Below the pieces are notes generated by a model, which had not been told where the DNA came from, searched no databases, and saw nothing but the letters and a program-made list of their open reading frames with translations. 64,000 nt of DNA. It comes from Climacium dendroides (Eukaryota > Streptophyta > Bryopsida > Hypnales > Climaciaceae). The stretch's first letter is position 1; each line of letters begins with the position of its first letter. Positions 12,297 through 23,037 of the stretch are shown one piece after another. The stretch covers positions 34,782,001 to 34,846,000 of the forward strand of contig OX467082.1 in the NCBI GenBank assembly GCA_950106755.1, read 5' to 3'. A program made the translations under genes and the position numbers.

Positions 12297-13861
12297 CTGA
12301 ACTCAAACACCATGTGATCCATACAAACTTAATCATCTAGAATTTGCTCAAATGATGTACATACTCAATGTAACTGGAGCTCACCAAGCTGAGTTAGTGC
12401 ATTAGAAGAAATATTTAAAAAATCCTCTCAACCAGCAACCTCTTTCATAGTATACAATGAAGCACGTCGTATAAGTATTCAAGTAACTGGAGAGAAAACA
12501 CACCAATATTGGCACCAAAATAGTAAGCTCTCAATTTTGGGCTTGTTTCTCTCTACTATCTTTAAGAATTCATATGTTGGATACACATATCCTAAACTAT
12601 TAAAATTGGACAAAGATAAATGTAACATGATTCAACATCTTATGACAAGAATAGAGTATGTTTGAGCTTGACAGTTACATACCAATTGGCGAGGTCATCA
12701 TCCCCTTGAACACATTCGAGTTCTTGAATGTTTAATCTACAAAAGTTGAAATGCACCCGCCTGCCCACGATTGGAAACCCGCCATAGCAATGCAATCTCA
12801 ACCACAAAACTGCCTCATTGCAAATGATTTAGTTTTTGTATAAGCAACAACACTTGCGTCCCTACAAGGTTCATAACCTTCGAGCGACGGGAGAAGTATG
12901 CTTACACGAGTTTGCTGATTTGAGAAAGACAGTCTTTAGGGTCGGTGCTTTTGGATGTAATGTAGGATGAAAAGTTGTTGGATGAGAAACTCTCAACGAA
13001 AAGTTGGATGGAAAGTGAGGACATGTTTGGATTTGACGTTTTGCGACTTATCATCCAAAAGATGAAAATACAACAATGAAAGTTTGAGATGAAAGCCATC
13101 ATCAATCGATGGCTAAGATTGACAATCAAGCCTATGAACCAATGGCTAAAAAATTTCTAAAGGCTGTATAAATTTTAATTCTACAAACAAAGGTTTCCTT
13201 TTCTACACCTAGAAGTCCAACATGAGTCTTTGGTTCCAAATGTGAACAATGAGCTTCTGAGTGTTGGAAGCTAAAAATGAGTATCTCTTTGGTTTTGATT
13301 ATGAGTGTTGTTGTGAGTATTGTGAGTGTTGCTAAACATGAGTGTCTCTATGGTTCTTAATGCATAGTGTTGTTGTGAGGGACATGAATACCATATTTAT
13401 ACAATGTGACGCTGGCTTATTATTTTCCGAGTATGCCGATGCTCAAGTGAAATTTGTGTCTTGGATCAAATCATGCTTCTTATATAGCAACTTATTTCTT
13501 GAAAAGTATTGGTCACAACTTCAGTTCAAATGTGAGAGGAGCCTCCAAATCTTAGGTTCTAGTTCTTAGGCTTACAATTGAGTTTTTATTTTTGAATGTT
13601 TTTAGCAAAACAAAAGGTATAACTTTGTGACAATTGAGAGGTTATTGATTCGTCTAGCATGGTGCATTGCTGCAATTTTTCACTTAGTAATTTCATTAGT
13701 TCATAGGAACATTCATCCAAATACATTAGATTTCATCCATTGTCACCAATGGCGCCAAGTTGAGCGACACTGACAGGTAATGGAGCTAGTTTGTTTGTTG
13801 TTTGGTTTGCATTAGTTTACTTTGTTCTTTGTTTTTGCATTTTTTATTTTAGTGCTTTCTT

Positions 13862-14867
13862 TGACAAGTTGAGCAATGGCGGATTCTACGTTGAGACCAC
13901 CTTCAAGGCATTCCCCAATGTCTTTTCGCAAGTGCTACTTAATTGCCATACGTATGACCTCCTATTGGAAGGTCTATCAAATTTGGACCTCCAAATAGCA
14001 TTGGAGATTTTCTTGCTCTCAAAACTAGTGCAACAAATGTCACAACTCCAGATCCAATTCTGACTACTTCCAAAACACTTGGTAACTATATATTGATTTT
14101 TATTATTTTGAATGTGATGCAATTTTGATGTAATATATTATTGATTGATTTTGATGAGATGTAGTGTTGATGTAATGCTCTTTTTGGATGCAATGTATTT
14201 TTATGTGATGTAATGCGTTTTTAATATACTAATATTAATGTAGGTTTGGCAGATGGAATCTCTGCTTCAGATCGAATTCTTTTACACAAATTGAAGAAAG
14301 ATACCAAAGAGCAATCATCTCAAATTGTGAAGCTTATGGACATGCTAGCCATAGTAGTTCGAGAAACCATAACCCCTCCTCAATGCACTTAATGGGAGTT
14401 CGTGAAGGTATGATTTAATTTTCATGTAGTTGATATCTTTACATGTATTGCATTAGTATTTTTATTTTGTATATTGTTGTTGCAATTTGGTGACACTAAT
14501 TAATCATTTGAAATGTTTGCAGCGGAGGTTGCCTTTGATCATCCGTTCCTTCCTTCTTAGAAAAGATTCATCTATAAGTTGCATCCATCCAACACAAGAC
14601 AACATCAAAAGAGCCATTCTACAAGATTTTGGTGTTCTTGATGATGTAATTGTTTGCAAGCAATTCAACCAAGTATGGAGACCGCAATCACATGGGGACC
14701 TTAGCCTTCAGAGTAGGGTGTTAAGAAATTTTCAAGATGCTAGAGGCCATATAATAAGAATCATGAAGGATGAGTTCTACCGTCACTTGAAGATTCCTAA
14801 GCCTCCAACCAATGAAACAATTGAAGTAAAAGCCGTTTGGAGAAACAAACTCACTAAGATGCTATAA
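13862..14867 (+). pseudogene. Plus-strand frame inside inserted element, unknown
   Basis: I do not recognise this. One readable segment ends near 14090 (NSIGDFLALKTSATNVTTPD) with a GTAAC donor. A second at 14245-14408 reads GISASDRILLHKLKKDTKEQ and looks like a short coiled coil. A third at 14520-14867 follows a TTTGCAG acceptor and reads RRLPLIIRSFLLRKDSSISC at its start, with VWRPQSHGDLSLQSRVLRNF in the middle and a stop after NKLTKML. Joins are not in one phase and stops occur near 14391, so it is probably decayed. It diverges from the Plavaka-like transposase, as accessory genes of large DNA transposons often do. Confidence 0.35.
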
Positions 14868-15824
14868 GGTATGTTATTCCATGTCTACCATGAATCCTAC
14901 TATCTTCTTGTAATATAGCCAATAATATAACTAATTTTTTTGGAGTGAAACAATAGTGAATGCAATTACTCTTGTCTACTGCCATAACACGAGTAGATTA
15001 AGTAATTACTTGTAGATGTTGAATATTATCAGCCTCATTTGAATTTTTTGATTTTATTTTTGAAATCTTTAGTTTGTATTTTTTGAAATAGAAGGCACTG
15101 AATTTGAACTATAGTTCATTTGAATTGCATCTTTTCAAAGGACAATAACACAACCTATTACTTTCATGAAGCGTATGAAGATCATTGATTTGCCTTTTGC
15201 ATCACCAGTTCATGGCAGTTGATCAAGTAGTGACTCTCTAGAAATGTAATTTTGTGCTAGATTGTACTCTATTGAGACACAATGAAACATTGCATAGTTT
15301 GAACAATTGCAATTTTTTATAACAACATTCATATGACTACAAACCTTTGAGGCACTTTTGAATTGACCATGCTCTCCAAAGATAACAACTATTGAACAAT
15401 GTTGAGTTGAGTTTTGAATTTGAAATTAGTCATTGTTAAATAGTTGTGATAATGTAGTGTGTTATTGATACTATTCCAATATTAGAAGTTAGCTTTGAAT
15501 TTGAAACCATTCATTGTGGAAATTTTGTGGAAATCAATGTAAAAATTTGTAAAATAAGTGTGGTAATGTAGTGTGCAATTTTCACTAATACATTTCTACA
15601 AGTTAGTATTAATTATTTGTTAAATGATTAATGTGATGTTCTCAAATGCAATACCAATTCATCAAATTAATTAGTGATTTTTTTTATTAATAAATTGATA
15701 ATGTGACAAATTTTGTTGTAACAACATTAACTAAGAAATGGTATGCCCTTGCACATCGAAGCAATTGAGTTACTATTGAGTTGATACACCATTGGCATTA
15801 CCTCCACTGGAGTACGTTATAAAT

Positions 15825-16185
15825 CTAGATGTAGCATCTCACAATATCTCGCATTGTATTTTTTAAGATAGGCAAGGTCATAGAGAATGCCCTTTCTTGC
15901 ATTGTGAAGCACCATGTTTTCAACTCATTCTCTTCAACCTTAGTTAAGTAGGGGTCAAAACCATGTCTCTTCTTCTTGGTCTTTCCATACAACCAGTTAG
16001 AAATGGATGATGCGGGGATTGAGAAAGTCTTAGAAGCCTTTCCAATTGATAGTTTCCCCGATTTAATTGTGTCTGACATTTTGCATCACCTCTTTTGTCC
16101 ATTGTCCTTTGCTAGTTCCACCTGCATTGGTTTTTTTCCCTGCACTAGGTCTTGCACATGCAACTTTAGGCTTAGAAGCTTCCAT
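15825..16185 (-). pseudogene. N-terminus of pogo-like transposase, frameshifted
   Basis: Start ATG at 16185 gives MEASKPKVACARPSAGKKTN and continues to QWTKEVMQNV. It then loses frame near 16078 by what looks like one missing base. The next frame continues DTIKSGKLSIGKASKTFSIP and ISNWLYGKTKKKRHG, the psq-type first helix-turn-helix of pogo transposases, then QERAFSMTLPILKNTMRDIV and a stop at 15825. The protein should continue into the second helix-turn-helix, which now lies 8.5 kb away at 7.25 kb. This fixes both the orientation of the large element and the site of the inner insertion. Confidence 0.8.
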
Positions 16186-16544
16186 TTGTTGAGATTCTCA
16201 AGGGCCTCTTATAGTAGAGAATAGAGAAGACTAAATCCTAAACACAAACAACAAAACTACACTCATTAGATTTCTCATTTAGAACATGTAAGAATATATA
16301 AATCTAAGGACATATAAGCACACTATGTGCACACTATTTTCAGAATTGTCCATCACTACATAAACCTCACTAGAGTATCCTTCTGATCATCAACCTCAAA
16401 ACAATGTTCATTCTTTAGGATTAGAATCCTAAAAAAGAACTACAATATTCATTATCTTGGCATTAAATGATCTTTCCAACATGATACTTTTCCGAGCAAT
16501 CATTATTTACCAAAATAATTAAATAAAGCATTAAATAGTACCTA

Positions 16545-17664
16545 TCTGAAGCACCGAGTCCACTACAAGGTTCCAGCTAGATTCCACTTCATACTTAGTG
16601 ATACCAATTTGGAGCCACGAGAATAAATATTACTCTTTATCAACATGAAACATTACAAAAATTCATTCAAAAACTACATTCAATGTATGGGAGCTTTCAA
16701 ATTTGTGAAGTGAAAAGAGCAAAGGTATAATGGCTTACCTTTGGAACCAGAGAATTCAACACGTCTGCAGTTTGCCCAATTGAGACAATTAGGTTTAAGC
16801 CGAGCAATCGAATCTCCTTCCAAAGATCCGCTATAGTATCAAATAAGCTCTCTAATCACTCCTTAGACCAACTTGCATGCATTGGCAAACTATGATTCAT
16901 GAATTAACCATCCCATTGGCATTACTATCAATGTTAGAGTGTACCTTATCTCCATCAATTCTCACCAAAATGAATAGGATTTTCTTAAAGCAAATTCAAT
17001 GTTAGACTGCAATGGTTCATCAGCTTCTTATGAATCCAATGTGATAAAGAAAATACTACAAATCAGCTAGGCCATGAAACAAATACTAAGTAAAATTAAG
17101 TACTTGAATTGGAGTACATGAATGGACTGACAATTACACAATATACTTTAAAGTGTATCAAAGCATACTACGTTTTCTTCTATTTGTACTTCAAGATATC
17201 ACTTCTAAAGTTTTGGTTCAACTAAACAAGTGCCCCTCGATTGTTTAGATTACGCATACCAAAGTATATTAAAATTTTCTATTATCTGAACTTAGAGATA
17301 TTACTACTACAAAATTGTGCAACTACGAAGTGTCCTTGATTTTTTCGATTACGCATATCTGTTTTGAAAGTAAATCAAGACTCTATCAAAGCACATGAAG
17401 CTGTTGATTGAAGCATTGGTTCATTCACCGAAAAGTTCACCAAGTCTTATCCAGAAGTACTTGATCATGCGTCGTTTCTCTCCTTTGATCAAGCTCCACG
17501 TCGTAACAACTATCTATTATTCCTAAAGAACTCCTCCGCAAGTTGCATTTAACAAGGTAGCACACCCAATCATTCCAATTGCTTCTCACTTTCCAACTTC
17601 CTCTCAGTCTCTCACGTACTTCAACGTTCCTATGAGGTCCAATCTTTTGTTGCTCGAATTCCAA
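16545..17664 (-). pseudogene. Captured coding fragments, unknown family
   Basis: Three stretches between the transposase start and the right end of the element look exon-like. One (17664-17449) starts with ATG and reads SWKVRSNWNDWVCYLVKCNL, ending at a GTGAAC donor. One (about 16851-16739) reads LFDTIADLWKEIRLLGLNLI and TADVLNSLVPK, ending at a GTAAGC donor. One (about 16625-16550) reads WLQIGITKYEVESSWNLVVD. I could not join them in a single phase and do not recognise the family. They may be host gene pieces captured by the transposon. Confidence 0.3.
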
Positions 17665-18178
17665 AATATAAGGTCGAGAGAACAGAGAGAGTGCACAATT
17701 GCAAGAAATTCTAATGCTAAATGCTTCGGAGACCGTGACAATGATGAATCTAAAGGACTAAACCTTACAATACCACATAGACCTTACAATACCGCATAGT
17801 TACTAGACCTTACAATACCACATAGTTACCTTGCTTGCAAATTGAAACTATGGATCTTCCATCAAATGAAACCAATATCATGCATCTAGAAATACGTAAG
17901 AGTACAATGCATTTGAACACAATTGTGAAGAGTGTAATGTGTTTGAGACTGATTGGAAATGTTGAGTAATTTGTTAGTTTCATCATCCTTTGACAGAGAT
18001 AAAGACCATGATCATGTGAGTTGATAGTAATGGTTTAGATATTGGCGCAATCATTAAGTGAGAAACATCAAAAAGTTGAAATTTCACATGAAAAGATCTA
18101 ATGATCAAGATGAAAAGTGACTGGTAAGTGGCACTACTTAATGTGCTGCCATGCACGATAAGTGGCATACTTACAATA

Positions 18179-18677
18179 GAACATCTTAATAAGAAATATT
18201 AAACTCAACCTAGTGCTCTAAAAATTCAACAACACAAAAAGAAGTTTCTTGAGTTTACAATTAATAAACATGTACCAAAAACAAAACAAAAAGTCCTTGC
18301 ATTGGTAAATGGTGGAGATTTGTACAATCCAATGGAAGAGCCCAATTCAACCCCAATTTAACTTTAAATGAAAAATCAAATCATCCAAAACCTTATCCTA
18401 ATTGCTCCCCTAGGGCTAGAAGGTGTAGCCCTAAAACTATGCCACCTAAAGCAACACGTAGGATGAGTTGTAATTCCAATCCAACCTTGCACCGGATTTG
18501 AAGAAATTGAGTGATCCATTTGGTTCAAACTTGGAGAGTTCCATCTGGCCCTCAATTTGGCCCCAAGTATACTGGGTCTAAAAGATACTTAAAGTGGTTG
18601 CAAATGTTTCCTTTACCTGGAACATGGAAGAACAACATGTGTGCTTTTGAATAACAGGAAAATGATACAGCAGTTGT
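18179..18677. other. Spacer between transposon island and the 386-aa gene
   Basis: No gene seen. This is the downstream flank of the minus-strand 386-aa gene and should hold its 3' untranslated region and polyadenylation signals, though no single signal stands out. Confidence 0.5.
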
Positions 18678-19838
18678 TCAAGAGGTGCTTGCACTGGAGT
18701 CGGAGTCGTCGTCAAGGTTGACGCACTCCGCCGGTTCCAGATCTCCGAGTGGATCAAATTCCAACATTTGGAACTCATCGAAAGCATCTAGCTCCTCCCT
18801 ATCTAGCAACTCAAATTCTGAATCTACAACCAGAGGTACTAATAATCTACACGAGTTCTCAGTGTCGTCAATGAGTTTGGCCTCTTGTTCTACATGATTT
18901 GGAAGATCTTCACCCCCCGGTTGGTTAGGATTGGGTACCACCCCAGACTGTGAAGCATTTACATCATCCACCACTCCATCCTGACCGTCCTCCGGAGTAT
19001 TCACCTCGCGCTTGTCAAGCTCATCATCTGGACCATTGCCCTGCTTACTGCGTTTCATGTGAAGCTCGGAATCTGGGTACGAATACTGAAGTTTCCGTCT
19101 AGTCTCCCAAAGGGAGTCACCGCCCTCTTCCCTTTCCAGGAAGCCTCGGTAAGCTGTCAACCCAAGTTCTTCAATGCCACGATCTAGCTCTCGTTTCCGC
19201 CGCGTCATGTATTGGGAGCTTAAATCTGACAACCAGGTTTGGTTTGCATGCTCCCGCTCCCGAGCCCTGCTCATCCACTGGAACCCTAATTCACAAATCC
19301 AAGCGTCGTCATGGACCTTGTACTGGCCCTTTCTGGTTCGGCACCGACGCTTCATCCATTGCATCCCGAAATCTGCAATCCAGGAATTATCTAACTCGTT
19401 GTCCAACTCTAATTCGTGTTCTCTGGGTGAGAAATGAGCACTGCAGTCAAACAAAGGACCCCCCCGTGCCTCGTATAGCTTCTTCCGGGTCATGTATTTG
19501 GCACCTAGCTGGGAGATCCAGTCCCCCTCGTTGTCGTCTTCATCATCTTCAAGCGTCTGTTGTTGTTCTGATGGTGTTCTGAAGTTGCCATTTGTGTGGA
19601 ACTTGGGCAGACCGAGGCGACTTTTCCTGGCACTGGGTCTGCTGCTCATGAACTTGTAACCGAGGGTTGATAGTCCCCTGTCGTCTGTGGAAGGAGGTCT
19701 TCTTTTCGCGGTCCATTCTGAACCTAATTTACAAATCTCACCTCCGTCCGCTTTAATTTCCCTCTTCCTCTTCATTGCCCCTGGGGAAATGGGTGATCGA
19801 AATAGAGTTACTTTGCGCTGGAGAGGACGAAAAAACAA
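18678..19838 (-). CDS. Intronless 386-aa protein with W-I-x-x-L-G-x-x-W/Y-M repeats
   Basis: I do not recognise a family. The frame is open for 386 codons, is GC-richer than its surroundings and has no intron. Met22 (19775), which starts MKRKREIK, is an alternative start. A motif recurs: EICKLGSEWTAKRR (34-47), GLSTLGYKFMSSR (55-67), WISQLGAKYMTRKK (107-120), WIADFGMQWMKRR (153-165), WICELGFQWMSR (180-191), WLSDLSSQYMTRRKR (202-216), and a weaker GIEELGLTAY (221-230). Starts are 19-52 residues apart. Each full copy ends in Arg/Lys. The C-terminal third (from about 270) is acidic, with a Ser/Asp-rich end. There is no signal peptide or membrane segment. The early KRKR suggests a nuclear protein, which is inference. 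The repeated helix-like motif could be a short binding module. Confidence 0.8.
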   Translation of the reverse strand: MFFRPLQRKVTLFRSPISPGAMKRKREIKADGGEICKLGSEWTAKRRPPSTDDRGLSTLGYKFMSSRPSARKSRLGLPKFHTNGNFRTPSEQQQTLEDDEDDNEGDWISQLGAKYMTRKKLYEARGGPLFDCSAHFSPREHELELDNELDNSWIADFGMQWMKRRCRTRKGQYKVHDDAWICELGFQWMSRAREREHANQTWLSDLSSQYMTRRKRELDRGIEELGLTAYRGFLEREEGGDSLWETRRKLQYSYPDSELHMKRSKQGNGPDDELDKREVNTPEDGQDGVVDDVNASQSGVVPNPNQPGGEDLPNHVEQEAKLIDDTENSCRLLVPLVVDSEFELLDREELDAFDEFQMLEFDPLGDLEPAECVNLDDDSDSSASTS

Positions 19839-22300
19839 AAAACAAAACGAAAGGAAAGGCTTCCAGCTTTCTATGCTACACCGAACACGTCATATACAGT
19901 GTGTACAACTGTAGCGGGTGAAAAAATAATATGGCCCACAGCAATTACGTTCAAGTTGGAAACTGTTTTTCAGTTTCTAAAAAGTGGTCTAAAGTGCCAC
20001 ACTAAATATGAAAATATATATAATCACGTGGCCTCATAATACTACGGTCCATATGATATCTGGACCACAGTATGTGGTCGCTAAAAAGGAATCTGTAGCT
20101 TAGAGGAGCAAGGCAGAGGGGAATACCCGTAACGAGAAGAGGTTTTTGACATTACAAGTCGGTTTGCAGCTGGCATGATCGAGTAAAACCCATGCCAATC
20201 CTGCAATGAGCAATGTCAAACGCTGCAATCAACTTTAAAGATTATTAACCTGAATAGTGCAATTAGTCCCACCAAGTATAATCTCCAGCGTTACATCAAA
20301 TTCTTGAGAGAAAATCCTGTGAAAACGATAATTTCAACACCTGCTGTCAGGGAGATGAACTCACACCAAAACCGATCACTCCAAAAAAATTCTTGGACAA
20401 TACTACAAGGAAGCGCAAATAGTACTTCAAGGTTCATCATCAACAGTAAAGTAGAGGACACTAAAACCGTTAGGGACCTGATCCCGTCTCCTATACCGAC
20501 CGCTGTTATCAACAGTAACTAATCTTTCCATACACTTGGTTGGTTGCACATATTACCAAGCGGTGTAAGCATGACTTGGCTAATGTCTATAGTCACCAAT
20601 CTTTGGATGGAAACAAGGTTGTCACTGTCACATAAAGTAGTCTACGTCTCCCACTTTGAAATTGTATATAAAAATTTATAGGTAGTGATACAAATTTGAT
20701 CTCAATAGATTTGACGCTTGTATCCAAAGCAATCTCTCCGTAACTCTATACATCTCCCAAAAATCATTCCTACGTATGTTAAAATGAGTAATGTGACGCA
20801 AATAGTATCCCCTACATTAAACCCCGTCGGCAACATACCGTAACCTCACAAAACCTCACCAAATGGACGTCTGCATAGAATGTGAAAACAAAGCAATAAA
20901 TTGAACTCAGAGATCCATACACTTCATGAAACATGTACATTCTCAGTCCACGAACGTACTTCCACTCACCTATGCACTGCTATTCATTCCTTTCTCAAGC
21001 GCCAGATTCGTTAAAATGCCAAATAAAAGAAAATTGGCACTTTCACAGAACCCGTCTGAAACCTCATATCTATACCTTTTCTATTTTTTCTATTCTTTTG
21101 AGCTTTGTGGAATTCAATGTCTCAAAATTAACACTCTGAAACAGGTCAATTTAAACGAATATGAAAATCTCAGATTCTCAGCGACTTTGAAATTAGCGAT
21201 GGACTGCCGTAATTTCAGAGCATTCTCATGAGATTAAGGTTGCTTATTAAACGAGCAAAACCATTGCACAAACAAGTCACAAAGGATGAAGCTAGAGCTC
21301 AACAATAAATTCTTATGAATCACTGCAGGGGTGCGACCATTTTTTCCATTAATGAACTCGTAGTGCTGAAGGCAAGTGAAAGGAGGTACCTAGGTCAATG
21401 ATCCGATTGTGCCCTCTGTGTCGCCAAGCGTCAAAATTCTTGGAGATTTTCAACTTGACCGCTCCAATCTGCTGCATCCAGTCGACCTTCTGTCCTACAA
21501 GGATCTGGACTAAGTAAACTCAAGAGGATCTACCTAAGCTCAAAAAACACCAGAAAAACACACCCGATCATACAAACCCTTCAAGTCCTGAAAACCGGTA
21601 GGTGTAAGCCAAGGTGCCCTTTTACAAATTCCGTCCCTGCCAGCGCAGGTCGAAACAAAAAACGTAAACACTGTTCACACTGCCTTCGCTTACAGCATGA
21701 AAAATTCTACAACAATTTCACTCATTGAAAAATCTGTTCGCCGTTCAAGCCTTCAAGAATCCGCGCCCATGAGTTGTACAAAAACTAAACACGTGAAAGA
21801 CCAACCGCACCTCAACGCTTGTGATACAAAAACAAACCCTAAATCGCCAACACGAGATCTATATCAAAAGTACGCGGATTCTTCACACTTCAACAAGATC
21901 ACAACCCTTCAAACTCGCTCTTTACAGAAAACAGCAAAAAACGTGCGAGTGGTGCTGACCAGAATGGAAAACAGAGCCACACTTCGGAAACAAGAACAAT
22001 TCTGAGTTTCAAAAACATCTGCGAACTAAATCGGGGATCCAAATCCCGCCCTCGTTCTTGCAAACAGGGGAGTTGCTCTGCCACTCTTACTGCCATATCT
22101 ACCAGAAACCCTACATCAATATACGTACAGTGAAGATATCATTTCTAAAATCTAAGAATCTCCCGTTCAAGGATGACAACTACTGAAAAGCGCGGGGAAG
22201 CATCGCTGGCAATCCCCGTAAATAGATTAAATTTCCGTGAACGCCGTATCTACTGCATTACGACATTTTAGAATTGAAAGAACCAATTTCGTTGATTTCA
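19839..22300. other. Intergenic region with dispersed repeat, no supported gene
   Basis: The first 200 bases are the upstream flank of the 386-aa gene; ACGTCA/TGACGT-like sequence occurs at about 19888. A copy of the dispersed repeat R1 lies at 20446-20860. Open frames at 20926-21231 and 21697-22005 have no recognisable features and unconvincing composition. I see no gene. Confidence 0.5.
20446..20860 (-). repeat. Dispersed repeat R1, copy 1
   Basis: On the minus strand this stretch ends in GGGATCAGGTCCCTAACGGT followed by TTTAGTGTCCTCTACTTT. It shares this end with copies at 23.4, 24.4 and 45.0 kb, and shares internal blocks such as CTATGTA...ATTTTATCAC and GCAAGCGTC/ATCC with them. No frame or clear terminal repeats were seen. 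Confidence 0.65.
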
Positions 22301-22301
22301 G

Positions 22302-22860
22302 GTGGCGGGATAAGAGTGGAATATATATTCATGGAAAGACTGGCAGTCGCCAACATGTACCATCAATTGATTCTCCAACCGTTGGTAGACGATTGCTACC
22401 ATCGGTCGCTGATAACATCAACTAATACCCCGAACTCCGCACCTGGTATACCCTTACCCTTCACGATAAAAATCTACGAAAAAAAACATTTTCGTAGATT
22501 TTAGATGGCGGGAGATCCCGAAGGCGACCCTCAGTCGCTGAAGACAACAGAAACTAAATTCTCTGACCGCTGGTATCCTTCGCCTACCACCGGTCGGTTC
22601 TGGAAGCAGGATAATAGCGTTGACAACGTGTGCCGCGAACTACACATTCGGTATTTACGGACACACTGTGACCTAAATCCAAGTATTTCAAGTGGGAAAC
22701 TTGGGACGGCGATCATCAGTCGCCGAAATCAACCATGAGAGCATTGTCCGACCAGTGGTCGCCGACACCGACTTGCTGAAATGCACGGCCGATGTGGGGC
22801 CAGTGCAGCAGGAATCCCGAGGCGCGACGCTCAGTCTTCGATGGGATGTTCTTTGTTTTT
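22302..22860. repeat. About 185-bp diverged tandem repeat, three copies plus a partial
   Basis: Three anchor motifs recur at a spacing of 180-200 bases. GGCGGGA/GTGGGAA occurs at about 22306, 22508 and 22691; CAGTCGC(C/T) at about 22346, 22533 and 22717, with a weaker CAGTCTTCG at 22831; and TCTCCAACCGTTGGTAG / TCTCTGACCGCTGGTAT / TTGTCCGACCAGTGGTC at about 22372, 22559 and 22744. Each unit contains short GC-rich inverted repeats. The array ends about 180 bases before the start of the membrane protein gene and may include its promoter. Confidence 0.55.
22468..22502. repeat. 14-bp-arm perfect hairpin
   Basis: AAAATCTACGAAAA and its exact reverse complement TTTTCGTAGATTTT are separated by a short A-rich loop. 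It lies between the first and second units of the tandem repeat. Function unknown. Confidence 0.8.
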
Positions 22861-23037
22861 TCCCCCTTTGGAGCACATTGATTCTATGTTTAGATGTGCG
22901 CCATGTGGCTTCAGTGCAGGATGACACTGCAACTCTCCAGAAAACCCTCGTGGGACAAGTGATGGGCGTCTTGTTCTGGGAATTCATGTTTCGATGATAC
23001 AGAGTTTCTCGGGAGAACGAAGGATCCATCGCTTGCA

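Larger units (their letters stand above)
7256..15791. mobile_element. Inserted element carrying a Plavaka-like transposase
   Basis: The pogo-like transposase is cut between its first helix-turn-helix (15.8 kb) and its second (7.25 kb), so something of about 8.5 kb entered here. Imperfect inverted ends can be aligned: from 7256 inward TGTTGATTCAATTACAATAG, and from 15791 inward TGGTGTATCAACTCAATAGT, both followed by a TCAAT-GC motif. No clear target duplication was found, so the ends are approximate. Inside lie a minus-strand Plavaka-like transposase, a plus-strand frame at 13.9-14.9 kb diverging from it, and an unidentified spliced minus-strand gene between. Subterminal sequences rich in AATTCAAT and TTGAATT motifs occupy 7.3-7.65 kb and 15.0-15.5 kb. 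Confidence 0.5.
1863..18176 (-). mobile_element. Large pogo/Tigger-like composite DNA transposon
   Basis: The left end reads TTGTAGACATGCCACTTATC from 1863 and continues GTGCAT to 1888. The right end, on the minus strand, reads TTGTAAGTATGCCACTTATC from 18176 and also continues GTGCAT. The arms differ only at three adjacent bases, and each is flanked outside by TA (1861-1862 and 18177-18178). A TA target site is the rule for the Tc1/mariner/pogo superfamily. The transposase fragments inside are on the minus strand in the expected order, with the N-terminal helix-turn-helix near the right end and the basic tail near the left end. At 16.3 kb it is far longer than a simple pogo element because other elements and coding fragments sit inside it. 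The transposase is broken, so the element cannot move by itself. Confidence 0.75.

Noticed and set aside
18685..19582. Plus-strand frames of 70-112 codons opposite the 386-aa gene
   Set aside because: Antisense shadows; the repeated motif and even coding composition belong to the minus-strand frame.
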